Positions 49,190 through 59,245 of a stretch of 64,000 nt of DNA are shown here, piece by piece. The stretch covers positions 133,572,372-133,636,371 of the forward strand of contig CM076190.1 in the NCBI GenBank assembly GCA_038277395.1, read 5' to 3'. Position numbers and translations under genes: made by a program. Source of the stretch: Dryocosmus kuriphilus (Eukaryota > Arthropoda > Insecta > Hymenoptera > Cynipidae). Numbering within the stretch: the first letter of the stretch is position 1; the number at the start of each line of letters is the position of its first letter. The notes under the pieces are model-generated. The model worked only from the letters and a program-made list of their open reading frames with translations, did not search any database and was not told the origin of the DNA.

Positions 49190-50430
49190 TTCTCATTAAA
49201 ATTTAATTTTACACTAGATCTTTTTGACCTGAAAAACTTTGTTTTTTATCATTTTTTTGTATTTTGAATATTTAGACGGGAAACTACCGTTTTTTATTTT
49301 TATTTGGTGAGAAATTTGATTTCTTTTTAACAACGTTTTTCTCGATTAAAAGAAAAACTGTACACTAAATCAAAAAGTGGTTAAAACAAAATTTGTAGAT
49401 CTTTTTTAGTTGAATAACTTTGTTTATTATCATTTTTTCTGTATCTTGAATATTTTGACCGGAAACCGCAGTTTTTTATTTTTATTTGTCGAGAAATTAG
49501 AATTTTTGATTTTTAATAACGTTTTTCTCGATTAAAACAAAAAACCGCACATTAAATCAAAAAATGGTTACAACAAAATTTGTAGATCTTTTTTAGTTGA
49601 ACAACTTTGTTAACGATCATTTTTTTCCTATGTTGAATATTTTGGCGGGAAACTGCAGTATTTTATTTTTATTTGGCGAGAAATTAATATTTTTTTATTT
49701 TTTAATAACGCTTTTATCGATTAAAACAGAAACCACAAATTACATCAAAAAATGGTTAAAACAACATTTGTAGATCTTTTTAAGTTGAACAACTTTGTTT
49801 GTTATCATTTTTTTGTATTCCTAATATTTTGATAAGAAACCACCGTTTTTTATTTTTATTTGGTGAGAAATTTGAATTTTTTTTCAATAAAATTTTTCTC
49901 GATTAAAAGAAAAACAGTACACTAAATCGAAAAATGGTTGAAACAAAATTTGTAAATGTTTTATAGTTGAACAACTTTGTTTATTATTATTTTTTTTTAT
50001 CTTGAATATTTTAGCAAGAAACCGCAGTTTTCTATTTTTATTTGTCGAGAAATTTGAATTTTTGATTTTTTAATAGCGTTTTCTTGATTAAAACCAAAGC
50101 CGTGCATTCTATCAAAAAGTAGTTAAATCAAATCTTTTTGAGTTGACAAATTTTGTTTATTATCATTTATTTCGTATCTGGAATATTTTGGCGGGAAACC
50201 ACAGTTTCTTATGTTTAATAACACTTCTTCAATTAAAACAAAAACCGTGCACTTTATTAAAAAACGGTTAAGACAAAATTTGTAGATTTTTTTAAGATAA
50301 ACAATTTTGGTTATATACATATCTTCTGTATCTCGCATAGTTTGGCCGGAAAATGGTTTTTTTTATTTTTTGAAAACCGTTTTTGATGGATAAAACCATA
50401 ACCGTTGGTCAAAAGTGGCTGGTTAACGAA
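49190..50430. repeat. Tandem array 2 in the TIR element
   Basis: Same unit as array 1 but longer (about 160-187 bp), with landmarks near 49215, 49393, 49576, 49765, 49948 and 50283; about seven units. Extra length comes from tttttatttttatttgg segments. Confidence 0.8.
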
Positions 50431-51201
50431 ATCGTCCTTACTTTTTACGCTTTAAAAAAGTGTGCCAAAGCGCAACCAAATCCGATTAGTCGCCGACAAT
50501 AACAGCCAGCAGACACCGTCGTAAAAACCGTTTTTTTTTCTGACTCAGGGGGTCTCAAAACGTGGAAATTTGATGAAAATTGGGAGGGTCAAATTTTACA
50601 CAAATCTAATATCTTCTCTGATGAGAATGTAAAAAAAACGTTCAAGAACTTTATTATCTTATATGTAGTATAACTGAACTTCCTCACTGAAATACGAATA
50701 GGGAAATAAATTTTTAAAATTCCAGAAAATACTCAATTTTATTATGGAACAAAGTTTGATCATTGCTAACTTCGAAAATAAAATCTTTTTTCGAACAAAA
50801 CTTGCCGGACATCTTCAGAGGACCTATCAAAACACATGTATCTGATACACAAAAATTTTATATTTTTTTTCTTCTGATTTTTGGTAGAGCACGAGCTTAA
50901 AAATGTGCCAATTTTGTTCCATAATTATCCCAGTTGACGGTAATGTAATTTTTTCTATCCGAAATTTTCGCCAGGATGGATACAAAGGATTTTTCTTTGA
51001 ACTTTATAAAATCCGGTCTTTAGCCTTATTGGCGTGGGGGGCATCGAAAGTTTAAAAATAAGGCCCTTGACGGAGTTCCTTTTAAATTGGCTACCACAAA
51101 AAAAAATTAATTTAAAATTTGCGCGGATGTAGAAAAAAAGGCCTTCAGTCTCGAAAAAAAAAGAATCGCTCGTTAATGTATTTAATTATCGATGCACTTA
51201 C

Positions 51202-51364
51202 CGACGAGTGGAACCATCAGCGTGTAAATCGGTTGAGCACCGGAAACGGCCTTGGTGATGCTCTGAAGCTGAGGCAAATAATCGATGAAGCAATTCGTGT
51301 CTGGGACCAGTTGTCTCGGCCTGACTTCGATTTCTACAGAGACTGAAGATTTCTGCAAGATTGC
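51202..51364 (-). CDS. SMG6: SMG6/EST1A internal exon, start of PIN nuclease domain
   Basis: A minus-strand exon of 163 nt (54 codons plus 1 nt), phase 0 at its start and 1 at its end. The acceptor is a T-rich tract ending ttctgcag (51365) and the donor is GTCG|gtaagtgc (51201). The product reads SVSVEIEVRPRQLVPDTNCF, then IDYLPQLQSI and YTLMVPLV. LVPDTNxFID is the opening beta strand of the SMG6 PIN domain and its Asp (codon at 51299-51301) corresponds to the first catalytic, metal-binding Asp (human D1251, by memory). Joined to 6071-6291 the protein reads PLVVLNELEGL, as in the family. SMG6 cuts mRNA near premature stops in the cytoplasm. No defect is seen. Earlier exons (14-3-3-like and exon-junction-complex-binding parts) are not recognised up to 64000. 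Confidence 0.9.
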
Positions 51365-51629
51365 CTGCAGAACAAAAAAAAAATAATAATAATAAAAAGT
51401 AAGATGAAAGAAAAATGTTAAAATTGTAACGTTTTATAAATTGTAAAATTCAGACAATTTGTTTTGGAAAGATTGTAACTTTTGGTTTCACTGATTTTAT
51501 TTCAGCCCCTGAGTCGCGGGGTGAACAATAGAGTGGAAGAAAAAATTCTCTGTCATTTCCCGGTTCGCAAAAATTTTTGAAGGTCATTGAAATTTAAAAA
51601 ATCGAACTCTTGAGGCTACAAATTTTTTT
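51365..51629. other. Start of the upstream SMG6 intron
   Basis: Contains the polypyrimidine tract for the exon acceptor and, near 51540-51570, a fragment of the dispersed tttcccggttcgc repeat. No gene. No recognisable SMG6 exon follows up to 64000, so 51365-64000 is probably one intron (inference). Confidence 0.5.
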
Positions 51630-53480
51630 ATAATTGAAAGGATTGCAGGCTTTGTTGGGTTTTTTGCTGTTTATTTAAAAAAATTCATTGCCAACATGTT
51701 TCGACTCAAATCTGAATCATATTCATGACATTTTTATAAAATTTTAAAAGCAGTAGTATAATAATCAAAATCAATGGAACATTCCGTATATTTTTGTAGA
51801 GAAGAGGCTTTATTCTGTGAAACCTAACCTGTACAAAAGATTATTCAAGTTAATGTTTTGTAGAATGCAAAAAAGTTTGTATTATTATATTATTCTTTAA
51901 AGAAAATTATTATTACTTACGTTAGTGTGCATTTTGTTAAAGAAAAAGGTGTTTAAGTTAAAAAATAAGGAAAATTTTGTTAGAGCCATGAGGTTTTTCC
52001 GATAAAAACGTCATGACTGAAATTTTAGGTTAGCATCATATAATACGTATATAGCTATAATCCGCGAAAAATGAGAAAAATTTTGAAAATTTAAAAATTA
52101 TGAATGTGTGTAATTAAATTATTATAAATATTGCTAAGACCTTGAATGTCAGTTCTAAAATTAATAGAATTTATATCATGTTGTATATGAATCATCTCTA
52201 GAATTAATCTTTCGTCCAGGTTAGGTTCTGTTTCTAAAATTTGGACATCTCTTAAATTAAAATTAAAAACATGAGAAAAATCATATGCATGTTTAGCAAT
52301 AGCCGTATTAGTTTCGTTCTTTTCAATAGATCTTTCATGTTCTCTGTTTCTAATACGTATAGCTCTACTAGTTTGTCCAATACATGTTTTTTCACAGTTT
52401 TTACATTTAAGTTTGTAAACGCAATTACATCTGTTTTCCTTTTTAGTTGCATCTTTTGTGCTTTTAAAACACGTTTTTTAAAGATTATTTTCTATGGAGA
52501 AAATCAATTGTACATTACATTTGTTAAAAATTTGATTTCATTAATGTCTTTATAGAATTTTTAACAAATTTGATGTATAGTTGATTTTCTGAATAGAAAA
52601 TAATCTTTAAAAAACTTGTTTTAAAAGCACAAAAGATGCAACTAAGAAGGAAAACAGATGTAATTGCGTTTACAAACTTAACTATAAAAACTGTGAAAAA
52701 ACATATATTGGCCAAACTAGTAGAGCTATACGTATTAGAAACAGAGAGCATGAAAGATCTATTGAAAACAACGAAACTAATACGGCTATTGCTAAACATG
52801 CATATGATTTTTTTCTCATGTTTTTAATTTTAATTTAAGAGATGTCCAAATTTTAGAAACAGAACCTAACCTGGACAAAAGATTAATTCTAGAGATGATT
52901 CATATACAACGTGATATAAATTCTATTAATTTTAGAAGTGACATTCAAGGTCTTAGCAATATTTATAATAATTTAATTATACACATTCATAATTTTTGAA
53001 TTTTCAAAATTTTTCAAATTTTTCTCATTTTTCACGGATTATAGCTATATACGTATTATATGATGCTAACCTAAAATTTCAGTCATGACGTTTTTATCGG
53101 ACAAACCTCATGGTTCTAACAAAATTTTCCTTATTTTTTAACTTAAACACCTTTTTCTTTAACAAAATGGACACTAACGTAAGTAATAATAATTTCCTTT
53201 AAATAATAATATAATAATACAAACTTTTTTGCATTCTACAAAACATTAACTTGAATAATCTTTTGTACAGGTTAGGTTTCACAGAATGAAGCCTCTTCTC
53301 TGCAAAATATGAGAAATGTTCCATTGATTTTGAGTATTATACTACTGCTTTTAAAATGTTATAAAAATGTCATGAATATGATTCAAATTTGAATCGAAAC
53401 ATGTTGGCAATGAATTTTTTAAAATAAGCAGCACAAAACCCAACAAAGGCCGCAATACTTTCAATTATACACTATTCTTG
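51630..53480. mobile_element. Inverted dimer of Penelope-like 3' ends (PLE3)
   Basis: A palindrome with arms of about 900 bp centred near 52540. Each arm carries a GIY-YIG nuclease fragment: minus strand about 52480-52110 and plus strand about 52600-53000. Joined across small frame breaks, motifs include CVYKLKCKNCEKT, IGQTSRAIRIRNREHERS and LILEMIHIQ. Each arm ends with cgaaacatgttggcaatga (near 51690 and 53400), the PLE terminal motif. The reverse transcriptase is absent. The arms are very similar but carry different small indels. It starts about 270 bp upstream of the SMG6 exon. Confidence 0.85.
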
Positions 53481-54649
53481 GGTAAAAATTATTATACATA
53501 CAAATTTTTTTATTTGAAGTAATCAAAACTGAACTGCAAGTTAAAGCACTCGAAGTGGAACTCTTTTCAATTTTAAACATTTACAATTAAAGCTTAAAAA
53601 AATTTCAATTTAGAAATGTTGTATTTAAACGCTCAATAGTTTACACATGTAAAATGGAAGCTTTCAACACTTTAAAATTGAACAATTTTAAATTAAAGGC
53701 CGTTAAAATTGCAAAATTTTAAATTTAGAAGAAAAGTAACCAAGACGTAACTGAAATGTGTAAAAAAAAAGTAACCAACAGGAAAACAAATTTCTTTTAA
53801 ATAGTGCACTTTTACAAAGTTTATAGAATACTAAATAGAGTTTTTAATTACGTACATGAAATTTTTTCCAAATATTTGAAATATTTCAGAAAAATTTCCA
53901 GAGAAATACTTTAGTGATGCTAAGAATGATTTTTTTAAATAATTATGTTTAAACTATAAAAATATATTTAAAAAAAAACGCGTGAACATATTTAACATTT
54001 TGGAAACATTTAAAAATTATAAAAATTCGAAGTGTTTCAAAAAAGATTTCAAGAGATTTTATCAGATTTCAAAGATTTTGAAGGGATTATTTATGATTTT
54101 AAGTGATATCAAAAAATTTCAAGGAATTTCTATAGATTTTAAGAGATTTCAAGATATTTTATAAGACTTCAAAGACTTCAAAATATTTCCAGATGGGAGT
54201 TTTAAAGATTTCAATTATTTCTAATAATTTAGAAATTTTTAAGTAAGTTCTATAGACCTGAAAAGATTTTAAAACATTTCACAAAAAATTTGAAAGAGAT
54301 AGTTTAGAATAAATCGTTCATGTAATTTTTAATAATAATATTTGAAGCTATAAAAAACATATTTTTAAATAGACATGTAAATAGATCTACCATTTCGGAA
54401 ACATTTTAAACTTATAAAAATGCCAAAAGATTGAAAGATTTCAAAAAATTTGAAAATATAGGAATTTTTATAGGTTTTAATAGATTCCAAGAGATTTTAT
54501 AAAAGTCCAAAAGATTTAAAGGGACTTTTAAAGATTTCACGAGATTACAAGAGACTTTTTAAGAGTTCAAAAGATTTCGAGGGATTTTTAAGGACTTCAA
54601 GAGATTTCAAAAGAGTTTATACGAGCTCAAAAGATTTAAAGAGATTTTT

Positions 54650-56075
54650 AGAGATTTCAAGAGATTTAAAAAATTCTCACAAAAAATTCAAAAGACAGTT
54701 TTGCAAATCTAAGAATAAATCGCTTTATGTATTTTTTGATAATTATACTTAAAGCTATAAAAATACATTCTCAAATGGACAGAAATTTTGACAAGTGAAT
54801 AGAGTTACTATTTCGAAAATATTTTCAAATTATAAACATTCCAAAAGATTTCAAATTTTAAAAAAATTTAAAAGACAGGGATTTCTATAGATTTCAAGAG
54901 ACTTCAAAAGATTTCAGGAGATTTCAAGAAAATGACTAAACATTGCTATAAAAATGTAGACACAAAACTGTTTGCATCTTAATAGATTTACTATTTTGGA
55001 AATATTTTAAAATGATAAAAATGCCCAAAAATTTCAAGAGGTTTTATAAAATTTCAAAATACTTGGAGGGATTTTTAAATATTTCAAGAGATTTCAAAAG
55101 ATTTCAGGAGATTTGATACAAGTTCAAAAAATTTCAAGGGATTTTTTAAAGATTTTAAAATATTTAAAGAAAATGACTATAGAATGTTATAAAAATGTAG
55201 ACACTTAGAACTTTTGAGACATGAATAGATGTACGATTGTCGAAATATTTTTAAATTATGAAACTACCCAAACATTTAAAGAGGTTTTATGAGATATCAA
55301 ACATTTTTAAAAAATCTCGAGGGATTTTTAAAGAGTTCAAAAGATTTAAAGAGATTTTTAAAGATTTCAAGAGATTTAAAAAATTCTCACAAAAAATTTA
55401 AAAAATAGTTTTGCAAATCTAAGAATAAATCGCTTTATGTATTTTTTGATAATTATACTTAAAGCTATAAAAATACATTCTCAAATGGACAGAACTTTTG
55501 ACACGTGAATAGACTTACCATTTTGAAAATATTTTAAAATTAAACATTCCTAAAGATTTAAAATTTTAAAAAAATTTAAAAGACAGGGATTTCTATAGAT
55601 TTCAAGAGATTTTAAAAGATTTCAAGAATTTTTGAAAGATTTCAGGAGATTTCAAGAAAATAACTACACATTGCTATAAAAATGTAGACACAAAACTGTT
55701 TGCATCTTAATAGATTTACTATTTTGGAAATATTTTAAAATGATAAAAATGCCCAAAAATTTCAAGAGATTTTATAAAATTTCGAAATACTTCGACTGAT
55801 TTTTAAATATTTCAAGACATTTCAAAAGATTTCAGGAGATTTGATAAAAGTTCATAAAATTTCGAGGGATTTTTTAAAGATTTTAAAATATTTAAAGAAA
55901 ATGACTATAAAATGTTATAAAAATGTAGACACTTAAAACTTTTGACACATGAATAGATGTACGATTGTCGAAATATTTTTAAATTATAAAACTACCCAAA
56001 GATTTGAAGAGGTTTTATGAGATATCAAACGTTTTTAAAAAAATTTCGAGGGATTTTTAAAGATTTCCAAAGATT
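54650..56075 (+). repeat. 710-bp tandem duplication inside copy 2
   Basis: The phrase starting gagatttaaaaaattctcac at 54661 recurs at 55371, and matching sequence follows for the whole interval (ttctcaaatggacagaa, acacaaaactgtttgcatct, atgtacgattgtcgaaatat). Confidence 0.8.
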
Positions 56076-57000
56076 TAAGGAGATTTTATAACAATTCAAA
56101 AGATTTTAAGGGGTTTTTAAAGATTTAAAGAAAATGACTATACATCGTTATAAAAATGTAGACACTTAGAACTGATAGAACAGATTAGACAGAATAGTGT
56201 AACACTATTTTTGAAATATGTTAAAATTATAAAAGTGCCTAAAAATTTCAAGGGATTTTATTATAAGATTTCAAAAAATTTCGTGGGATTTTTAGATTTC
56301 AAGAGATTTCAAGAAAATGACTAAAAACTGATATAAAAATGTAGACACTTAGAACTTTTGACACGTGAATAGATTAACTATTTTAAAAATACTTCAAAAT
56401 TATAAAAATTACTAAAGAAGTCAAGGTATTTTAAGAGACTTTTAAGATTTCAAAAAATTTCGAAGGATTTTTAAAGATTTCAAAAAATTTCAGGAGATTT
56501 TATAAGAATTCAAAAGTTTTCAAGGGATTTTTAAAGATTTCAACGGATTTTTTAAATTTTCAAGAGATTTCACAAAAATGACTCTCAATTGCTATAAGGT
56601 TCGTCCTTTAGGACAAAAAATGTACCAAATAGTAACCTGTAAAACGAAATAAGAACTCCTAGTATTAGCTCGAATAAAAACTGTGACGTTGAAGTTACCA
56701 CAGATAAAAAAATAGCTAAATTTAAATAAAAAATATTTAGAAAATATCTAAATCTCAAAACGTTTTTGAAGTCCAACATCAAAATTGAAATTAAAGGTTG
56801 GTAAAATATAACACACCAACTATCCCATCAAATTTGAATTTGAAAAAATCTTTTTAGCAAAATTCAAAAAAGGAAAAACAAAAAAAAAGGGGCAAAAGAA
56901 GGCAACCAACCAAATTCCTTCCGTTTTTTTTTTTCTCTTCCTCGTCTTCTTTTTTTTTACCCTGTTTAAAAACCCCATCCAAAAAGCAATTACACACATG

Positions 57001-57040
57001 CCCACGTTTCGGTGTTCATGCAACACCCTTATAAAGGCAA
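57001..57040 (-). ncRNA. Hammerhead-like motif, left arm
   Basis: Minus strand: gggtgttgcatgaacaccg forms a 6-bp hairpin followed by CGAAACGTGGGC. The upstream core reads TTATAAG in place of CUGANGAG, so activity is unlikely. Confidence 0.25.
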
Positions 57041-57420
57041 GAAAACAAAATAAAACAAAATTAAATTAACATAAAATAAAAATGAGATATAGTAAAATAA
57101 AATTTAAAAAATGAAATAAAAATAGGATAAAACAATAATAAAATAAAAATAATATCACTCAGCCAGCTCCAAGCGATCGCCACGATGTTATTTATTTCCA
57201 TGAGACTTGACAAAGGAATAAGAAAATAATAGAAAATTTGTTATTAATTTCTCTAAGAAAATAATAACTTTGCTATTATTTTCTTATTCCGTATTCAAGT
57301 CTCATGCGATCTCATAGAACTGGCTGATTGATATTATTTTATCTTTTAGTTTAATTTAATTTTTATTTAATTTTAATTTTATTTATTTACTAATTATTTT
57401 TTTATTTGCTTATTTCTTCT

Positions 57421-57465
57421 TGCCTTGACAAGGGTGTTGCATGAACACCGAAACGTTGGCATGTG
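57421..57465 (+). ncRNA. Hammerhead-like motif, right arm
   Basis: CTTGACAAG, hairpin GGTGTT/AACACC with loop GCATG, then CGAAACGTTGGC. Two core positions differ from CUGANGA, including A for the catalytic G. Confidence 0.3.
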
Positions 57466-57835
57466 TTTAATTGGTTTTTGGCTGGGTTTTTTAAACAGGG
57501 TAAAAACAAAAGAAGACGAGGGAAAGAAAAAGAAGAAGGAAGGGGATTTGGTTCATCGCCTTTTTTTCCTTCCTCGTTTTTTGTTTTTCTTTTTTTTTTT
57601 TGGAATTTTGTTAAAAACCTTTTTTCAAATTTTTTCCCTTTGACTGGATAGATGGTTTGTTATCTTTTACCAACCTTTAATTTCATTAACTAAATTACTA
57701 AAAAAGTAATCAGTTCCGAGCCCTGAAGTGATTGGATAGATTTTTCTTCTAAAAATTTGTAAAATTCCTGGTCAAAAAATAAACTCAATGTCATTTTTCT
57801 CTTTTTCCCGGTTTCCTGGCCACCCTGTGAGTACA

Positions 57836-58005
57836 TCAATCAATGACATGAATAGGAATACCAAAGAGGCATTCTTGTAGCTTTGCAGAAGGTAATGAGC
57901 ATCTGTTGCTCGATCGGTTGCACGACAATCGATACGGAACACGTTGTATGTGCCCATTGTCCATCCAGATAACACTATCTGAACAATATCCTCTGCGAAC
58001 CCTAA
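57836..58005 (-). CDS. Candidate terminal exon, unknown Cys-containing protein
   Basis: A minus-strand block of balanced base composition with a good acceptor (ttgtttcgttacag, ending 58006). In one frame it gives 55 residues then TGA (57836-57838), starting RVRRGYCSDSVIWMDNG and including RLSCNRSSNRCSLPS and FGIPIHVID; four Cys and the lead-in RVRR suggest a secreted, processed protein. A second frame is also open: LGFAEDIVQIVLSGWTMG and NASLVFLFMSLIDVL, hydrophobic like a membrane segment, running into a dispersed repeat (cagggtggccagg at about 57827). I recognise neither. A terminal exon here would lie inside an SMG6 intron on the same strand, which is odd; it may be a nested gene, a relic, or evidence that SMG6 exons lie elsewhere. 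Confidence 0.35.
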
Positions 58006-58370
58006 CTGTAACGAAACAAGACTTCAGGCTGAAGGAATTCGATAAGGAAAGCTAAAGGACCCCGCACCAAATGTACACTAAGTGGCCTTATGTCAAACAA
58101 TTCTAAATATAATTGTTTTTTTTTCTTCTTGAACCTGCAAACTAAAAACTCGAAAAAAAAAGTCAGAAAAATGGCCAGTTTTTAGACAAACACTTGTCAA
58201 AGTTTCAATTTTTACATGTATTTTAATGGAAAAATGCTTATTTTAGTGAAATGTTTTTTTTTTCTCAAAACTTCTATGATAGATTTGGCTACAAGTTTTT
58301 TATTTTGAAGAGCATACTTACCGAAACAAAAGATTCACACCCACGAACTAAAAAGTTTAACGATTTTTTG
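58006..58370. other. Intronic or intergenic sequence
   Basis: No gene recognised. Confidence 0.5.
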
Positions 58371-58442
58371 GGTATACAGCATGTTTTGGGGGTGTTATCA
58401 TACCTTAAACATCCAAGTATGGAAATCATCATTTCTTAGTAA

Positions 58443-58471
58443 GGGAGCCTCCATTAAATACGTAATGGACT

Positions 58472-58544
<73 letters not shown>

Positions 58545-58603
58545 GGGGGGGGGGGGGGTCTAAAATTCCAAAAATTAACCTTATGTAATTAATGGACGCT
58601 CCC
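58443..58603. mobile_element. Harbinger-type MITE with poly-G core
   Basis: 161 bp with inverted ends GGGAGCCTCCATTAAATACG and GGGAGCGTCCATTAATTACA, flanked by TAA on both sides (58440-58442 and 58604-58606). Removing it and one TAA restores the phrase tttcttagtaactaaaatca, which matches the neighbouring tandem unit tttcttaataactaaaatca. A 3-bp TWA target duplication is typical of PIF/Harbinger elements. Confidence 0.85.
58472..58558. repeat. Poly-G tract (87 bp, one T)
   Basis: G throughout except T at 58544. It has strong G-quadruplex potential; the exact length may be an assembly estimate. Confidence 0.9.
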
Positions 58604-59245
58604 TAACTAAAATCACTAAGAGATTTTTATTCAACTGTTACGGTATGAGACCACTTTCAAATAAGTACAGAAAGCGTGCATAGCAAGAATATGTCTTTGA
58701 ACTAAGTTTAGGGGACGTTTTAACATCCCTTAATCATTGAAGCCAGGAAAATGGCGTTACTCAGTGATCAGAAACACAGGAGATGTTCTGATTAAAACAT
58801 CAGGGTGGGAAATGACTTCAAAATAAGTACAATATACGTTTACTTACTATGATATATTTCTGAGTTTATTTCAAGGGTTGTTTTATTATCCCTTGAGCAT
58901 TGAATCCGGAATATCGATATTTCTTAATAACTAAAATCACACCAGATTTTCTGATTAATCTATGAGGACAGGAAATCCTATTAAAGTGACTAGGGACAGT
59001 GTAGACGACAAGGATATGTCTTTGAATTTTTGTAAGGGGTTGTTTAATAATCCTTTAATTAGAAAAGCAGATAAATTAACATTTCTTATGGGATAAATAA
59101 CCAAATAATTTTTGTATTAATAGTCGGGTTAACAAAATAACTTTAAAACATACACAGGAAGTGTCTTTTAGCAGGATTTGCATTATAATTTATTTTCAGG
59201 GTAGTTTAATCATCCCTAAGTTATAGATTTTATAATAAAGATGAT

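Larger units (their letters stand above)
46894..50944. mobile_element. TIR element with internal tandem arrays
   Basis: Inverted ends: ACCGTAAACCGGGGTAATTA from the left and ACCGTCAACTGGGATAATTA read inward from the right, continuing ATGRAACAA. Inside are two arrays (47460-48060 and 49190-50430) of 150-187-bp units, each followed by the same tail: gtctcaaaacgtggagattt and aaattttacataaatctaat (48085-48235 and 50497-50640). No transposase was recognised. It ends about 260 bp from the SMG6 exon. Confidence 0.7.
6292..51201 (-). other. SMG6: Giant SMG6 intron (44,910 bp)
   Basis: Bounded by a consensus donor (gtaagt at 51201-51196) and a T-rich acceptor (6292). It is phase 1 and joins two exons whose products are contiguous in SMG6 proteins. 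It is almost entirely filled with transposable elements, palindromes and satellites. No further SMG6 exon is visible inside it, and none is needed because the protein is continuous across the junction. Confidence 0.85.
56786..57689. mobile_element. Palindromic element built from PLE termini
   Basis: About 904 bp, palindromic throughout and centred near 57250: gaaattaaaggttggtaaaa opens both ends, and the centre pairs catgagacttgacaaagg with a diverged partner. Each arm has the PLE terminal layout seen at 36700: a hammerhead-like motif, then aacagggtaaaaacaaaaga and gacgaggg, then a T-rich tract. It has no coding region, so it is a non-autonomous derivative or two PLE ends joined head to head. 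Confidence 0.75.
53735..57726 (+). mobile_element. GATTTCAAAG repeat element, copy 2, interrupted
   Basis: The left end (agtaaccaacaggaaaacaa) and right end (agtaacctgtaaaacgaaat near 56625; gttccgagccctga near 57712) match the element at 17225-18745. The core is an array of gatttcaaga/gatttcaaaa modules with recurring gacacgtgaatagattaact. It is interrupted at 56786-57689 by the palindromic PLE-terminus element. Confidence 0.7.
58371..59245. repeat. Degenerate tandem units of about 170 bp
   Basis: About five diverged units share a phrase like atttcaagggttgttttatt followed by atcccttgagcattgaa and tttcttaataactaaaatca (landmarks near 58395, 58705, 58872, 59037 and 59200). The stretch 58618-59008 reappears inverted at 62802-63193. 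A MITE interrupts the first unit. Confidence 0.75.

Noticed and set aside
51119..51346. Plus-strand 75-codon frame
   Set aside because: It is the opposite strand of the SMG6 exon at 51202-51364.
6071..51364. SWT1 or another PIN protein instead of SMG6
   Set aside because: LVPDTNCFID, PLVVLNELEGLSRG and CLTSRG fit SMG6 and not SWT1.
58381..58563. Poly-Gly frame
   Set aside because: It is the poly-G tract of a MITE.
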